From Anoxybacillus mongoliensis (lineage in GTDB: Bacteria > Bacillota > Bacilli > Bacillales > Anoxybacillaceae), in assembly GCF_014201515.1 (NCBI RefSeq), contig NZ_JACHEQ010000006.1, forward strand, positions 33,170 to 97,169: 64,000 nucleotides of DNA. Reading direction: 5' to 3'. The translations under genes were made by a program, and so were the position numbers. Positions 55,374 through 64,000 of the stretch are shown here, one piece after another (the first letter of the stretch is position 1; the number at the start of each line of letters is the position of its first letter). The notes beneath the pieces were generated by a model, which was given only the letters and a program-made list of their open reading frames with translations, was not told where the DNA came from and did not search any database.

Positions 55374-56120
55374 ATGAGTGAAGCGGCACAAACGTTAGAC
55401 GGTTGGTATTGCCTGCATGATTTCCGCACGGTAGATTGGGCGGCTTGGAAAACGCTCACAAATGAAGAGCGCCAAGAAGCGATACAAGAGTTTTTCACGT
55501 TAGTTGAAAAATGGGAAAGCACAGAGGCTGCGAAAGAAGGTAGTCATGCGATTTACACGATTATGGGACAAAAAGCAGACATCATGTTTATGCTTTTACG
55601 TCCAACGATGGAAGAGCTTCATGAAATTGAAACAGCGATCAATAAAACAAAGCTCGCTGAATATCTCGTACCAGCCTATTCGTACGTCTCTGTCGTTGAA
55701 CTAAGCAATTACTTGCCGGCTGAGGCTGGCGATCCATATGAAAATCCAGAAGTGCGTCGCCGTTTATATCCGATCTTACCGAAAACAAATCACGTTTGCT
55801 TTTATCCGATGGACAAACGACGCCAAGGAAACGACAACTGGTACATGCTTCCGATGGAAGAACGCCGCAACTTGATGCGCGCACACGGCATGACAGGAAG
55901 AAAGTATGCTGGAAAAGTCGTTCAAATCATTACAGGTTCGGTCGGATTGGACGATTACGAATGGGGCGTCACGCTATTTTCAAACGATGTCCTTCAATTC
56001 AAGAAACTCGTATATGAAATGCGTTTTGATGAAGTGAGCGCACGATTTGGTGAATTCGGCTCTTTCTTTGTCGGCAACATTTTACCGAAAGAAAAAATGG
56101 AACATTTTTTACATGTGTAG
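55374..56120 (+). CDS. hemQ: Coproheme decarboxylase HemQ
   Basis: HemQ converts coproheme III to protoheme with peroxide, the last step of Gram-positive heme synthesis. The 248-residue chlorite-dismutase-fold protein has [14 protein letters not shown] (Tyr near residue 145, needed for decarboxylation) and the proximal His in [14 protein letters not shown] near residue 171. It matches B. subtilis ywfI by place. ATG 55374 follows AAAGGAGTG; an ATG three codons upstream overlaps the ribosome site. Confidence 0.95.
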   Translation: MSEAAQTLDGWYCLHDFRTVDWAAWKTLTNEERQEAIQEFFTLVEKWESTEAAKEGSHAIYTIMGQKADIMFMLLRPTMEELHEIETAINKTKLAEYLVPAYSYVSVVELSNYLPAEAGDPYENPEVRRRLYPILPKTNHVCFYPMDKRRQGNDNWYMLPMEERRNLMRAHGMTGRKYAGKVVQIITGSVGLDDYEWGVTLFSNDVLQFKKLVYEMRFDEVSARFGEFGSFFVGNILPKEKMEHFLHV

Positions 56121-56145
56121 ACCTCCGATTTGGAGGTCTTTTTTT
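56119..56145 (+). terminator. Terminator of hemQ
   Basis: AGACCTCC (56119-56126) and GGAGGTCT (56132-56139) start at the stop codon and are followed by a run of seven T. Confidence 0.92.
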
Positions 56146-56241
56146 ATGATGTGTTTCATACATATAACAATGACGACTTTCCTCACATTTTTTATTTTTC
56201 ATCATAGGCTAATAGCGATTTCTATAAAGTGAGGTGAAGGG

Positions 56242-56664
56242 ATGGCTGTTGTTGCGTATACAGAGGAGGATGTTAAATTGCTTGCCCGTCTTATGCGGGC
56301 AGAAGCCGAAGAAGATGGTCAGCTCGGTATGTTGATGGTTGGGAATGTTGGGGTGAACCGCGTACGCGCAAACTGCTTAGATTTTGAAGGACTTCGTTCG
56401 ATTCGCCAAATGGTATTTCAAAGTCCTGGCGGGTTTGAAGCAGTACAAAAAGGATATTTTTATCAACGGGCACGTGAAGAAGATATGCGCCTTGCCCGGC
56501 GTGTCATCCGTGGCGAGCGATTTCACCCTGCAACGAATTCGCTTTGGTTTTTCCGCCCAGACGGTGCTTGCCCAGCCCAATGGTTTAATCAATGGAATGC
56601 CGGGCGTTTTAAGTCACATTGTTTTTACGCACCGACTCGCTCGGATTGCCCACGCGTATATTAA
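56242..56664 (+). CDS. cwlJ: Spore cortex-lytic hydrolase CwlJ
   Basis: CwlJ degrades spore cortex peptidoglycan during germination, activated by calcium dipicolinate. The 140-residue protein is a hydrolase-2 (SleB-like) domain with the conserved ARLMRAEAEEDG segment (Glu near residue 21, probable catalytic) and HPATNSLWFFRP, C-terminal WNAGRFKSHCFY. There is no signal peptide, typical of a coat-located enzyme made in the mother cell. It precedes gerQ, its required partner, by 20 bases. Confidence 0.94.
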   Translation: MAVVAYTEEDVKLLARLMRAEAEEDGQLGMLMVGNVGVNRVRANCLDFEGLRSIRQMVFQSPGGFEAVQKGYFYQRAREEDMRLARRVIRGERFHPATNSLWFFRPDGACPAQWFNQWNAGRFKSHCFYAPTRSDCPRVY

Positions 56665-56684
56665 TTTTTTGAGGGGGAAGTACA

Positions 56685-57128
56685 ATGAGTGATGAACGTC
56701 AACAAACACCATATTATCCGTATCCGTACTACTATCCATACCAAATGCCAACATATCCGTTTGGCATGCCTGCACCAACGTTTACACCGCAAACAGGGGC
56801 GATGCAAACACCGACAACCGCAAGTCAGCCGCTACCCGGCATGCTTCCAATTGAAGAATCATATATTGAAAACATTTTGCGCCTAAACAAAGGAAAAATT
56901 GCTACGGTTTATATGACATTTGAAAACAACCGCGAATGGAATGCGAAAATTTTCCGCGGTGTCATTGAAGCGGCTGGTCGTGATCATCTCATTTTAAGCG
57001 ACCCTCAAACAGGAATGCGCTATTTATTGCCGATGATTTATCTCGACTATGTGACGTTTGATGAAGAAATTAATTATGAATATCCATTTGCATCTGGTGT
57101 CGGATTAAGCACATATGCTCCACGTTAA
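56685..57128 (+). CDS. gerQ: Spore coat protein GerQ
   Basis: GerQ is needed for CwlJ to be present in the coat, and it is cross-linked there by the transglutaminase Tgl. The 147-residue protein has a Tyr/Pro/Thr-rich N-terminus (PYYPYPYYYPYQMPTYP), then a conserved globular part with LRLNKGKIATVYMTFENNREW (landmark NKGKIATVYMTFE near residue 69). ATG follows GGGGG. Confidence 0.95.
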   Translation: MSDERQQTPYYPYPYYYPYQMPTYPFGMPAPTFTPQTGAMQTPTTASQPLPGMLPIEESYIENILRLNKGKIATVYMTFENNREWNAKIFRGVIEAAGRDHLILSDPQTGMRYLLPMIYLDYVTFDEEINYEYPFASGVGLSTYAPR

Positions 57129-57156
57129 AAACGAGGCGTCAAGCTCGCCTCGTTTT
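57128..57156 (+). terminator. Bidirectional terminator between gerQ and ywdK
   Basis: AAAACGAGGC (57128-57137) and GCCTCGTTTT (57147-57156) form a perfect 10-bp stem between two converging genes. Confidence 0.87.
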
Positions 57157-57517
57157 ACATTTGTTTCATTGCCACATACGCTAAAAGTAGCCAAGCAATA
57201 ATAAACGACACGCCCCCTAAAGGCGTAATCGCTCCAAGTAATTTAATTTGTGTTAAGCTTAGTGCATATAAACTACCTGAAAATAAAACGATTCCCACGA
57301 GCATTAACCAGCCAACCAGCGTCACGTTCGGCCATTTTGTCGCAAGTAAGGCAACAATAAATAAACCGATCGTATGGAACATTTGATATTGAACGGCTTT
57401 TTGCCACGTATCCATATATCTCTCTGGAATTTTTCCTTCTAACACATGTGCTCCAAAAGCACCGAAAGCAACACATAACGCCGCACTAATTGATGCAATA
57501 ATTGTAAATATTTTCAT
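57155..57517 (-). CDS. ywdK: DUF423 membrane protein (YwdK)
   Basis: The 120-residue protein has four membrane helices (about 3-25, 46-62, 68-86 and 94-115) and the family landmarks GAFGAHVLEG near residue 19 and MFHTIGLF. The DUF423 family is widespread but has no known function. It follows ywdI by 11 bases and is probably co-transcribed. Confidence 0.9.
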   Translation of the reverse strand: MKIFTIIASISAALCVAFGAFGAHVLEGKIPERYMDTWQKAVQYQMFHTIGLFIVALLATKWPNVTLVGWLMLVGIVLFSGSLYALSLTQIKLLGAITPLGGVSFIIAWLLLAYVAMKQM

Positions 57518-57528
57518 TTTTATTCCCC

Positions 57529-57765
57529 CTAAAAATCAAGTAATGATGGCCCGTTCGCATCAGCACCAATATCTAATCGTTCCGTTGTCGCGGGCTGTGG
57601 CGTCGTAATCATCGGTAAGTTAGGTGATGGTTGTTGTAAAATGATGTCGCACAACGCACGGACGGCATATATATGTTCACGCACCGCTTGTGGTGACGAC
57701 GCATGTTTGGCTTTTGCAATTTCTTCTTCGATCTTTGTTAATACATTTGTCACTGATATATCCAA
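57529..57765 (-). CDS. ywdI: YwdI family protein (DUF5327)
   Basis: The 78-residue protein has an N-terminal amphipathic helix (LTKIEEEIAKAKHASS) followed by VREHIYAVRALCDIILQ and a Pro/Thr/Asp-rich tail. It is a Bacilli-restricted small protein of unknown function. TTG 57765, about ten bases after GGGGAG, is chosen; a GTG at 57795 has no ribosome site. Confidence 0.75.
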   Translation of the reverse strand: MDISVTNVLTKIEEEIAKAKHASSPQAVREHIYAVRALCDIILQQPSPNLPMITTPQPATTERLDIGADANGPSLLDF

Positions 57766-57833
57766 AACGTTTTCACTCCCCACTTCTTTTTCCACTAAAA
57801 CAATGTTATCTTATACATAGCAACTTTTCAAAT

Positions 57834-57847
57834 TGAAAACGCTTTAA
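57834..57847. promoter_or_regulatory. cre-like site (CcpA) upstream of the alpha-glucosidase
   Basis: TGAAAACGCTTTAA fits the catabolite-responsive element TGWAANCGNTNWCA except for the first base of the final CA. It lies 18 bases before the start codon, downstream of a TATACA element (57812-57817), where CcpA binding would block transcription. Confidence 0.65.
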
Positions 57848-57864
57848 AAAAGGAGTGACAACGA

Positions 57865-59481
57865 ATGAAACGGACATGGTGGAAAGAAGCGGTTGTATAT
57901 CAAGTATATTGGCGCAGCTTTTTTGACTCAAACGGTGATGGGTATGGTGACTTAGAAGGACTGATTCAAAAGCTGGATTACATTCGCGACTTAGGGGTCG
58001 ATGTCATTTGGCTCAATCCGTGCTATGAGTCCCCAGATAAAGATAACGGATACGACATTTCTGATTACTATCGCATCATGGATAAAGCGGGGGATATGGC
58101 GACATTTGACCGCTTGCTGCATGAAGTACATAAACGTGGAATGAAGCTAATTATGGATCTTGTCGTGAATCATACATCTGATCAACATCCTTGGTTTATT
58201 GAGTCTCGTTCATCAAAAGACAATCCGAAACGCGATTGGTACATATGGCGCGACAAGCCGAATAACTGGCGTTCATACTTTACACCATCGGCTTGGGAAT
58301 ATGATGAACAAACAGGGCAATATTATTTCCATTCGTTTGCGGTAGAACAACCAGATTTAAATTGGGAAAACGAAGAAGTTCGTGAAGAAATTTACAAAAT
58401 GATGCGTTTTTGGTTAGATAAAGGCATTGACGGGTTCCGCTTAGATGCCATTGCTTTGCTTGCCAAACCTGAAGGATTTCCTGATGCCGAAAATCCATAT
58501 GACATTCGTTATTTAACGAACAACCCGGGCGTGCACGATTATTTACAAGAAATGAATGAGAAAGTGTTAAAGCATTATGACATTTTCACTGTCGGGGAAG
58601 TCGCTTTCGTGTCACCAGAGGAAGGTTTAAAATATGTCGGGGAAGATCGAAACGAGCTACATACCCTTTTCCATTTTGAAGTGTGCGACGAAATGCCGAC
58701 ATGGGATCCGATTCGCTTTAAACAAATTCAAAAGCGTTGGTATGAAGGTTTGTGGGGAAAAGGATGGAACTCGCAGTTTTTAAACAATCACGACCACACG
58801 CGACAAGTGACGCGCTACGGAAACGACAAACAGTTTCGTGTTGAATCAGCAAAACTGCTCGCGACGCTCGTGCATACGTTGCCTGGAACGCCGTACATTT
58901 ATCAAGGGGAAGAAATCGGTATGACGGGCGTCAAATTTGACTCAATCGATGACTATAACGACATTGCGATGAAAAATAAATATGCCGAGGAAGTCGCCAA
59001 AGGTCGCGATCCGAAAGAAGTACTTGAAAGCTTGCAGCTATTAAGTCGCGATAACTCGCGCACACCGATGCAATGGGACGATAGCGAACATGCAGGATTT
59101 ACGACGGGAACACCTTGGCTAAAAGTGAACCCGAATTATAAAGAAATTAACGTCAAACAAGCGTTAGCAGATCCGAACTCGGTGTATTATTACTATAAAA
59201 AGCTCATTCAATTACGTAAACAAAATTCGGTTATGGTGTACGGAACGTTCCGCGATTTTTCAGAAAATGATCCGTACATTTACGCCTACACACGTGAACT
59301 TGATGACATTCGTTGGCTTATCGTCTTAAATCATTGTGATAACGACAACGTATATGAATTGCCAGAAGAGCTTGCTTCGGCTCACCGTCGTCTCTTGCTT
59401 GGCAACTATACAGACGTAAAAGAAGAAGGCGCAACGCTTCATATGCGTCCGCATGAGGCAAGAATTTATGCACTACAATAA
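57865..59481 (+). CDS. malL: Alpha-glucosidase / oligo-1,6-glucosidase (GH13)
   Basis: The enzyme hydrolyses alpha-1,6 or alpha-1,4 glucosidic ends of oligosaccharides. The 538-residue protein has the GH13 regions DLVVNHTSDQHPWF, GFRLDAIA (nucleophile Asp near residue 199), a Glu in TVGEVAF near 255 and FLNNHDHTRQV near 325. No signal peptide is present, so it acts inside the cell. The ATG follows AAAGGAGTG. The cre-like site suggests glucose repression. Exact preference (maltose vs isomaltose) is not decided. Confidence 0.93.
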   Translation: MKRTWWKEAVVYQVYWRSFFDSNGDGYGDLEGLIQKLDYIRDLGVDVIWLNPCYESPDKDNGYDISDYYRIMDKAGDMATFDRLLHEVHKRGMKLIMDLVVNHTSDQHPWFIESRSSKDNPKRDWYIWRDKPNNWRSYFTPSAWEYDEQTGQYYFHSFAVEQPDLNWENEEVREEIYKMMRFWLDKGIDGFRLDAIALLAKPEGFPDAENPYDIRYLTNNPGVHDYLQEMNEKVLKHYDIFTVGEVAFVSPEEGLKYVGEDRNELHTLFHFEVCDEMPTWDPIRFKQIQKRWYEGLWGKGWNSQFLNNHDHTRQVTRYGNDKQFRVESAKLLATLVHTLPGTPYIYQGEEIGMTGVKFDSIDDYNDIAMKNKYAEEVAKGRDPKEVLESLQLLSRDNSRTPMQWDDSEHAGFTTGTPWLKVNPNYKEINVKQALADPNSVYYYYKKLIQLRKQNSVMVYGTFRDFSENDPYIYAYTRELDDIRWLIVLNHCDNDNVYELPEELASAHRRLLLGNYTDVKEEGATLHMRPHEARIYALQ

Positions 59482-59509
59482 GCAGCCATATCGGCTGCTT
59501 ACTTTTTAT
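59480..59509 (+). terminator. Terminator between malL and the potassium channel
   Basis: AAGCAGCC (59480-59487) and GGCTGCTT (59493-59500) overlap the stop codons of both converging genes; ACTTTTTATTT follows on the plus strand. Confidence 0.83.
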
Positions 59510-60494
59510 TTACCGCCTGTTCAAACACTTCTAATGCCTGTTTCGCACCGAATACAATGATGACATCCTCAGCACAAAATCTTTCCTCTGGTGCCGGGTT
59601 TCCAATAATTTTATTTTTACGTTGAATAGCAATAATCGTCACGCGAAAACGCGTACGTACCGCTTGATCGCGCATAGACGTCCCGACAAACGAAGAATGC
59701 GATTCAATCGTAATTTCTTCAATCGCGTACTGTTCGGCACGATCGTGAAAAATCGTATCGACATAATCGACACTCACCGGCTTTAACATCGTCATCGCCA
59801 TGCGCCGACCGCTCAAAAATGCTGGGTTAATGACTTTATCCGCACCCGCACGTCGCAATTTTTCCTCTGATTCCGTTCGCTCGGCGCGCGCGACAACTTG
59901 GATGTTAGGATTCAGTCCTTTTGCCGTTAAAGAAATAAAGACGTTATCCGCATCAGAAGGCAATGCCGCAACTAGTCCCGCTGCACGCTCAATGCCCGCA
60001 GCAATTAACACATCATCTTCTGTCGCATCCCCCTCAACGTACGGAATCGGGTCGCCCATCTCCTCAAGCCCGTCTATATTCCGTTCGATGACAACGACAG
60101 GTGTACCGTTTTTGACAAGCTCACGTACGACTTGTTCGCCAACACGACCGAACCCGCATACGATAATATGGTTTGTCATCGCTTCAATCTTCTTTTTCAT
60201 TTTTCGCCTCCGCACCGTTTTCGAAAATTCTCCTTCCATCATCATCGAGGCAACCGCCCCTGTTGCGTATGTCACGATACTAATACCGACGGGAATAATG
60301 ATCAGTGCAAACATTTTCCCATAAAACGTTTGTGGAACTGTATCACCATAGCCGACCGTCAAAATCGTAACAACCGTCAACCAAAGCGCATCAAAAAACG
60401 TTAATTGTTCAGAAAACATAAACCCTACCGTTCCTGCGATAATAGCGACGATCATCGCGACGACGGAAACGACGATAGAGCGCGACGAACTCAT
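59499..60494 (-). CDS. Ligand-gated potassium channel with RCK domain
   Basis: The 331-residue protein has a two-helix pore (about 8-27 and 60-80) with selectivity filter TVGYGD at 46-51, then a cytoplasmic RCK/TrkA-N Rossmann domain (IIVCGFGRVGEQVVREL near residue 109) and a TrkA-C domain (about 240-325). This is the MthK/YugO type. Potassium efflux through YugO supports biofilm signalling in B. subtilis; here the role is inferred. ATG 60494 follows GGGGAGA and overlaps the next small gene's stop. Confidence 0.93.
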   Translation of the reverse strand: MSSSRSIVVSVVAMIVAIIAGTVGFMFSEQLTFFDALWLTVVTILTVGYGDTVPQTFYGKMFALIIIPVGISIVTYATGAVASMMMEGEFSKTVRRRKMKKKIEAMTNHIIVCGFGRVGEQVVRELVKNGTPVVVIERNIDGLEEMGDPIPYVEGDATEDDVLIAAGIERAAGLVAALPSDADNVFISLTAKGLNPNIQVVARAERTESEEKLRRAGADKVINPAFLSGRRMAMTMLKPVSVDYVDTIFHDRAEQYAIEEITIESHSSFVGTSMRDQAVRTRFRVTIIAIQRKNKIIGNPAPEERFCAEDVIIVFGAKQALEVFEQAVNKK

Positions 60495-60697
60495 CCGTTT
60501 CTCCCCTTATGTTCTTTTTTTATAAACTTCATGCAAGGCATACCTGATGATTGCTTAACGACAATAGACGGCAACATTGCGCTTTTAAAACCGAACGCGC
60601 GACAGCCACGCGGCGATTGCGCATCCCATGTGATATAAAAATGTTTGCATTCATAACAATTGACACGCGTATTAAATGTTTTCGATTTGCCAATCAA
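60491..60697 (-). CDS. Small Cys-containing protein next to ung, function unknown
   Basis: The 68-residue protein, read from TTG 60697 after GGGAGAG, contains [20 protein letters not shown] and [19 protein letters not shown], with Cys pairs in CYEC and later Cys residues that could bind zinc. Similar short proteins (CxxC...W...GCRA.GFKS..LPS) occur widely in bacteria and are sometimes labelled uracil-DNA glycosylase by mistake because of adjacency. It overlaps the 3' end of ung by 26 bases and the start of the channel gene by four, so it is embedded in the transcript. Confidence 0.72.
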   Translation of the reverse strand: MIGKSKTFNTRVNCYECKHFYITWDAQSPRGCRAFGFKSAMLPSIVVKQSSGMPCMKFIKKEHKGRNG

Positions 60698-61346
60698 TCG
60701 GCTCTCTCCCTGTCTGTTGTAAAAAAGCGTTTGTTTTTGAAAACGGACGGCTACCGAAAAAACCTCGCGCGGCGGAAAACGGACTTGGATGCGGTGCTTC
60801 AATCATGTAATGATGCTCATTCGTGATAAGCGATTTTTTTGCTTGCGCATGACGTCCCCATAAAATAAAGACGACAGGCTCATCCTTTTCATTTACAAGC
60901 TCAATGACGCGGTCCGTAAAATGCTCCCATCCTTTTCCTTTATGCGAATTTGCTTCTCCACGTCGCACTGTTAATACGGTATTTAACAGTAGTACCCCTT
61001 GCTTTGCCCATTTTAATAAATAACCGTTGTTTGGAATATAGCAACCAAGGTCATCTTGTAACTCTTTAAAAATGTTTAATAACGATGGTGGCAAAGCAAC
61101 ACCTGGTTTGACGGAAAAACTTAATCCGTGCGCTTGATTTGGCCCGTGATATGGGTCTTGTCCTAAGATGACGACTTTGACATCTGCATATGAAGTATAA
61201 TGAAGGGCATTAAAAATGTCGTGCATATCGGGATAAATTGTTTTTGTACGATATTCTTCTTTTAAAAACTGGCGCAACTTCAAATAATAAGGTTTTTGAA
61301 ACTCCTCTTCTAATAATGGGGCCCAATCGTTTTTTAATATGCTCAT
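60672..61346 (-). CDS. ung: Uracil-DNA glycosylase (family 1)
   Basis: Ung removes uracil from DNA. The 224-residue protein has the water-activating motif [13 protein letters not shown] at residues 62-74, [10 protein letters not shown], and the minor-groove loop [11 protein letters not shown] near residue 187. Length is typical. ATG 61346 follows AAAGGAGTG. The 3' end overlaps a small unknown gene and the potassium channel follows. Confidence 0.98.
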   Translation of the reverse strand: MSILKNDWAPLLEEEFQKPYYLKLRQFLKEEYRTKTIYPDMHDIFNALHYTSYADVKVVILGQDPYHGPNQAHGLSFSVKPGVALPPSLLNIFKELQDDLGCYIPNNGYLLKWAKQGVLLLNTVLTVRRGEANSHKGKGWEHFTDRVIELVNEKDEPVVFILWGRHAQAKKSLITNEHHYMIEAPHPSPFSAARGFFGSRPFSKTNAFLQQTGREPIDWQIENI

Positions 61347-61365
61347 CGTCGCACTCCTTTCTAAT

Positions 61366-61397
61366 ACAAAGGCTACCCTACTACATAGGATAGCCTG
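61366..61397 (-). terminator. Terminator of glyS
   Basis: AGGCTATCC and GGGTAGCCT arms form a stem directly after the glyS stop, but the following T run (TTTGTATT) is short. Confidence 0.65.
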
Positions 61398-61404
61398 TTT
61401 TCGT

Positions 61405-62787
61405 TTAAAACTGAATTTTTTCTTCTAAGAAGCTTTTTAATTCCGCAATTGGAATGCGCGTTTGCTCCATCGTATCGCGGTCGCGTACAGTTACCATTTG
61501 GTCTTGTTCCGAATCAAAGTCATACGTAATACAGAACGGTGTGCCAATTTCATCTTGGCGGCGATAACGTTTACCGATTGATCCAGACTCATCGTAATCA
61601 ACCATAAAGTGTTGTGAAAGTTGTTCAAAGATCGCACGTGCACCTTCTGATAACTTTTTCGATAACGGTAATACAGCTGCCTTATATGGTGCTAATGCCG
61701 GATGAAGATGCATCACAGTGCGCGTTGTGCCGTCTGCCAATTGTTCTTCTTCGTACGCATCAATCATAAATGCAAGCGTCACACGATCTGCACCGAGTGA
61801 AGGTTCAATGCAATACGGAATGAATCGTTCATTCGTTTCTTGATCAAGGTAATGGAAGTCTTCGCCTGAATATTCCATATGACGACGTAAATCATAATCG
61901 GTACGTGATGCAATGCCCCATAGCTCGCCCCAACCGAATGGGAATTTATATTCAATATCTGTTGTCGCGTTGCTGTAGTGAGACAGTTCGTCTTCGGAAT
62001 GATCGCGCAAACGAATGTTTTCTCGCTTCATACCAAGCGATAAAAGCCATTGTTCGCAATATTGTTTCCAATAACTAAACCACTGCAACTCTTCTCCTGG
62101 CTTGCAGAAAAATTCAAGCTCCATTTGTTCAAATTCGCGTGTGCGGAACGTAAAGTTTCCTGGTGTAATTTCGTTACGAAAACTTTTTCCAATTTGCGCA
62201 ATACCAAACGGCAATTTTTTACGCATCGTCCGTTGCACGTTTTTAAAGTTGACAAAAATACCTTGTGCCGTTTCAGGACGAAGATAAATTTCGTTTGCAC
62301 TCGATTCCGTCACACCTTGGAACGTTTTAAACATTAAGTTAAATTGACGAATGTTCGTAAAGTCGCGACTACCACAATCTGGACAAGCAATGTCGTGTTC
62401 TTGAATGAGCTGCTCCATTTTTTCAAACGGAAGCCCATCGACAACCATTTCAATGCCTTTCGCTTCAAGCGCGCTTTCAATTAACTTATCCGCCCGATGA
62501 CGCGCTTTACATTGCTTACAGTCGATCATCGGATCGTTAAAGTTTCCTAAATGACCTGACGCTTCCCACGTGCGTGGGTTCATTAAAATCGCCGCATCTA
62601 AGCCAACGTTATATGGCGATTGTTGAACGAACTTTTTCCACCATGCACGTTTAATGTTGTTTTTCAACTCTGTCCCTAACGGACCGTAATCCCACGTATT
62701 TGCTAATCCGCCGTAAATTTCTGAGCCAGGAAAAACAAAACCACGATGTTTCGCGTGTGCTACAATTTGATCCATCGTTACTGACAT
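61405..62787 (-). CDS. glyS: Glycine-tRNA ligase, single-chain (alpha2) type
   Basis: The class II enzyme charges tRNA-Gly. The 460-residue protein is the homodimer type: opening [20 protein letters not shown], motif 2 in [27 protein letters not shown] (landmark FRNEITP near residue 212), [11 protein letters not shown] motif 3, and a C-terminal anticodon domain. Cys-rich CKQC...CPDC segments around residues 90-140 probably bind zinc. B. subtilis instead uses two-subunit glyQ/glyS, so this is a difference of the lineage. Start follows AAGGAGG; a T-box controls it. Confidence 0.97.
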   Translation of the reverse strand: MSVTMDQIVAHAKHRGFVFPGSEIYGGLANTWDYGPLGTELKNNIKRAWWKKFVQQSPYNVGLDAAILMNPRTWEASGHLGNFNDPMIDCKQCKARHRADKLIESALEAKGIEMVVDGLPFEKMEQLIQEHDIACPDCGSRDFTNIRQFNLMFKTFQGVTESSANEIYLRPETAQGIFVNFKNVQRTMRKKLPFGIAQIGKSFRNEITPGNFTFRTREFEQMELEFFCKPGEELQWFSYWKQYCEQWLLSLGMKRENIRLRDHSEDELSHYSNATTDIEYKFPFGWGELWGIASRTDYDLRRHMEYSGEDFHYLDQETNERFIPYCIEPSLGADRVTLAFMIDAYEEEQLADGTTRTVMHLHPALAPYKAAVLPLSKKLSEGARAIFEQLSQHFMVDYDESGSIGKRYRRQDEIGTPFCITYDFDSEQDQMVTVRDRDTMEQTRIPIAELKSFLEEKIQF

Positions 62788-62817
62788 CTTTCATCCTCCT
62801 TTTTGTCAAATGTAAAC

Positions 62818-63036
62818 AAAAAACGCTCTCATCCTTAGGCCTTTCGCCTAGGGACGAGAGCGTAACTCCCGCGGTTCCACCCTAGTTGATGCGTAGCGCA
62901 TCCACTTTTGCGTGAAGCAACTCCAGACTGCCGTTTCACTAAGTGTCTTTGCTAGGCTTCCACCATCCCTAGCTCGCTACAAAAGAACAACCTTAGCTAC
63001 TATCCATCTTTCATCGTTGCACCTGTATTTCATTTG
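62818..63036 (-). ncRNA. Glycine T-box leader of glyS
   Basis: On the minus strand the leader has a conserved T-box AGGGTGGAACCGCGGG (62883-62868), which pairs with the tRNA acceptor end, and a terminator hairpin (62862-62821) with T run. A GGC followed by A at 62932-62930 is the likely glycine specifier codon, and a GCTAGG-CCTAGC stem with a GGTGG-type loop precedes it, as in stem I of T-boxes. Uncharged tRNA-Gly would favour antitermination. This explains the 346-base gap between glyS and ahpF. Confidence 0.93.
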
Positions 63037-63042
63037 GTTGAT

Positions 63043-63071
63043 ATTGTATCAAACTAAATTAGGAGAGTCAA
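63043..63071 (-). promoter_or_regulatory. Promoter of the T-box-glyS transcript
   Basis: TTGACT (63071-63066) and TACAAT (63048-63043) are 17 bases apart on the minus strand, just before the T-box leader. Confidence 0.78.
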
Positions 63072-63082
63072 GAGGAGGGGGG

Positions 63083-63122
63083 AAAACAAAACTCGCTTTA
63101 CTATCATGAAGTAAAGCGAGTT
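63083..63122 (-). terminator. Terminator of ahpF
   Basis: Perfect 12-bp arms (63090-63101 and 63111-63122) lie 11 bases after the ahpF stop and are followed by TTGTTTTCC on the minus strand. Confidence 0.85.
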
Positions 63123-63133
63123 AAGAGGTTATA

Positions 63134-64000
63134 TTAATTTCGAATTAAGTAGTCAAACGCTCCTAAAGAAGCTGTTGCGCCTGAGCCCATCGAAATGATA
63201 ATCTGTTTATATGCGCTATCTGTACAATCGCCAGCAGCGAAGACGCCAGGAACGTTTGTCGCACCGCGCTTATCGACGATAATTTCACCAAAGCGATTGC
63301 GTTCTACCGTTCCTTCTAACCATTCTGTATTCGGCACAAGACCGATTTGCACGAATACACCTTGGAGTTCAATATGGTGCTCTTCGCCTGTTGCGCGATC
63401 AATATATGTGAGACCGTTCACTTTATCTGTACCTGTAATTTCTTTCGTCTGTGCATTTTTAATGACCGTGACGTTCGGTAAGCTGTACAAACGATCTTGC
63501 AACACTGCGTCTGCTTTTAATTCTGGTGCAAATTCAAGAACCGTCACATGCTTAGCAATTCCCGCCAAGTCAATTGCCGCTTCGACGCCAGAGTTTCCAC
63601 CGCCGATAACCGCAACATCTTTTCCTTCGAATAACGGACCGTCACAATGCGGGCAGTAAGCGACTCCTTTATTTTTAAACTCCGCTTCACCCGGAACGCC
63701 GAGATTACGCCAGCGTGCACCTGTGGCAATAATGACCGCTTTACTTTTTAAAACCGCACCGTTTTCAAGCTCTACTTCAATAAGCTCTTTCTTTTCTAAC
63801 CGCTTCGCGCGTTGCAAGTTCATAATGTCGACGTTGTAATGTTTCACATGTTCCTCAAGACTTGCGGCAAGCTTCGGACCTTCTGTATATTTCACACTAA
63901 TGAAGTTTTCAATGCCTAACGTATCTAAAATTTGGCCGCCAAAGCGTTCTGCAACGATTCCTGTACGAATGCCTTTACGCGCCGCATAAATCGCTGCTGT
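63134..64000 (-). CDS. ahpF: Alkyl hydroperoxide reductase subunit F, C-terminal part (runs off the right edge)
   Basis: AhpF passes NADH electrons to the peroxiredoxin AhpC. The visible 288 residues are the C-terminal thioredoxin-reductase-like part: FAD region ([21 protein letters not shown]), the redox-active CPHCDGPLF, the NADH-binding [19 protein letters not shown], and the FAD-binding [15 protein letters not shown]. The frame is open to the window edge. AhpF rather than TrxB is chosen from the CPHC motif and from the [18 protein letters not shown] context; the N-terminal glutaredoxin-like domains would lie outside. Confidence 0.9.
   Translation of the reverse strand, partial: TAAIYAARKGIRTGIVAERFGGQILDTLGIENFISVKYTEGPKLAASLEEHVKHYNVDIMNLQRAKRLEKKELIEVELENGAVLKSKAVIIATGARWRNLGVPGEAEFKNKGVAYCPHCDGPLFEGKDVAVIGGGNSGVEAAIDLAGIAKHVTVLEFAPELKADAVLQDRLYSLPNVTVIKNAQTKEITGTDKVNGLTYIDRATGEEHHIELQGVFVQIGLVPNTEWLEGTVERNRFGEIIVDKRGATNVPGVFAAGDCTDSAYKQIIISMGSGATASLGAFDYLIRN

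Overview
The window reads as one continuous, conserved stretch of chromosome from a spore-forming member of the Bacillaceae. Gene content and order follow the ywl-ywj-ywi-ywh-ywf-ywd region of Bacillus subtilis. Three features point to a moderately thermophilic relative such as Anoxybacillus or Geobacillus rather than B. subtilis itself: proton-pumping complex I genes (nuo) downstream of the atp operon, a fused isobutyryl-CoA mutase, and a single-chain glycyl-tRNA synthetase behind a T-box leader. The genus is an inference; no rRNA is present. I saw no tRNA, rRNA, CRISPR array, prophage or insertion sequence.

Layout. 1-1.4 kb (minus): start of a nuo operon (nuoA, nuoB, then nuoC running off the left edge with a 96-bp tandem repeat in its N-terminus). 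1.4-8.7 kb (minus): complete F1Fo ATP synthase operon atpZ-I-B-E-F-H-A-G-D-C with promoter and terminator. 8.7-19.4 kb (minus): mnaA and upp, glyA, ywlG-rpiB, a chemotaxis transducer, ywlE, mntP, ywlC, spoIIR, prmC and prfA. A dense cluster of DnaA-box-like 9-mers lies between ywlC and spoIIR. 19.4-29.4 kb: tdk, rpmE, rho, glpX, murA(Z), fsa, fba, spo0F, divergent ywjG, pyrG with a CTP-type attenuator, and rpoE.

29.5-40.1 kb (minus): an acyl-CoA degradation block (thl, hbd, two acyl-CoA dehydrogenases, a TetR regulator, icmF) preceded by fadF, with TetR/FadR-like operators at both upstream regions. 40.2-48 kb: cls (+), argS-ywiB (-), a small membrane protein resembling part of oxidase subunit I, speB-speE (-) and a class A PBP (+). 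48-57.8 kb: ywhD, ywhC, ywhB, ywgA-ywfO, a DUF1450 protein, rsfA with a sigma-F-type promoter, lipL-pta, a DedA protein, hemQ, cwlJ-gerQ, ywdK and ywdI. 57.8-64 kb: an alpha-glucosidase behind a cre-like site, a TrkA-type potassium channel, a small Cys protein, ung, T-box-glyS, and the 3' part of ahpF.

Together the genes cover energy conservation, one-carbon and nucleotide metabolism, translation, cell-wall precursor synthesis, branched/fatty acyl-CoA oxidation, polyamines, and several steps of sporulation and germination (spo0F, spoIIR, rsfA, cwlJ, gerQ, pbpG). Most genes are ordinary. The most interesting signals are regulatory or structural: the DnaA-box cluster, the NuoC repeat, a ribosome-site-masking hairpin before mntP, operators embedded in promoters, and an interlocked terminator/promoter near 43.6 kb. 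Start codons were chosen by Shine-Dalgarno spacing, and several are TTG or GTG.
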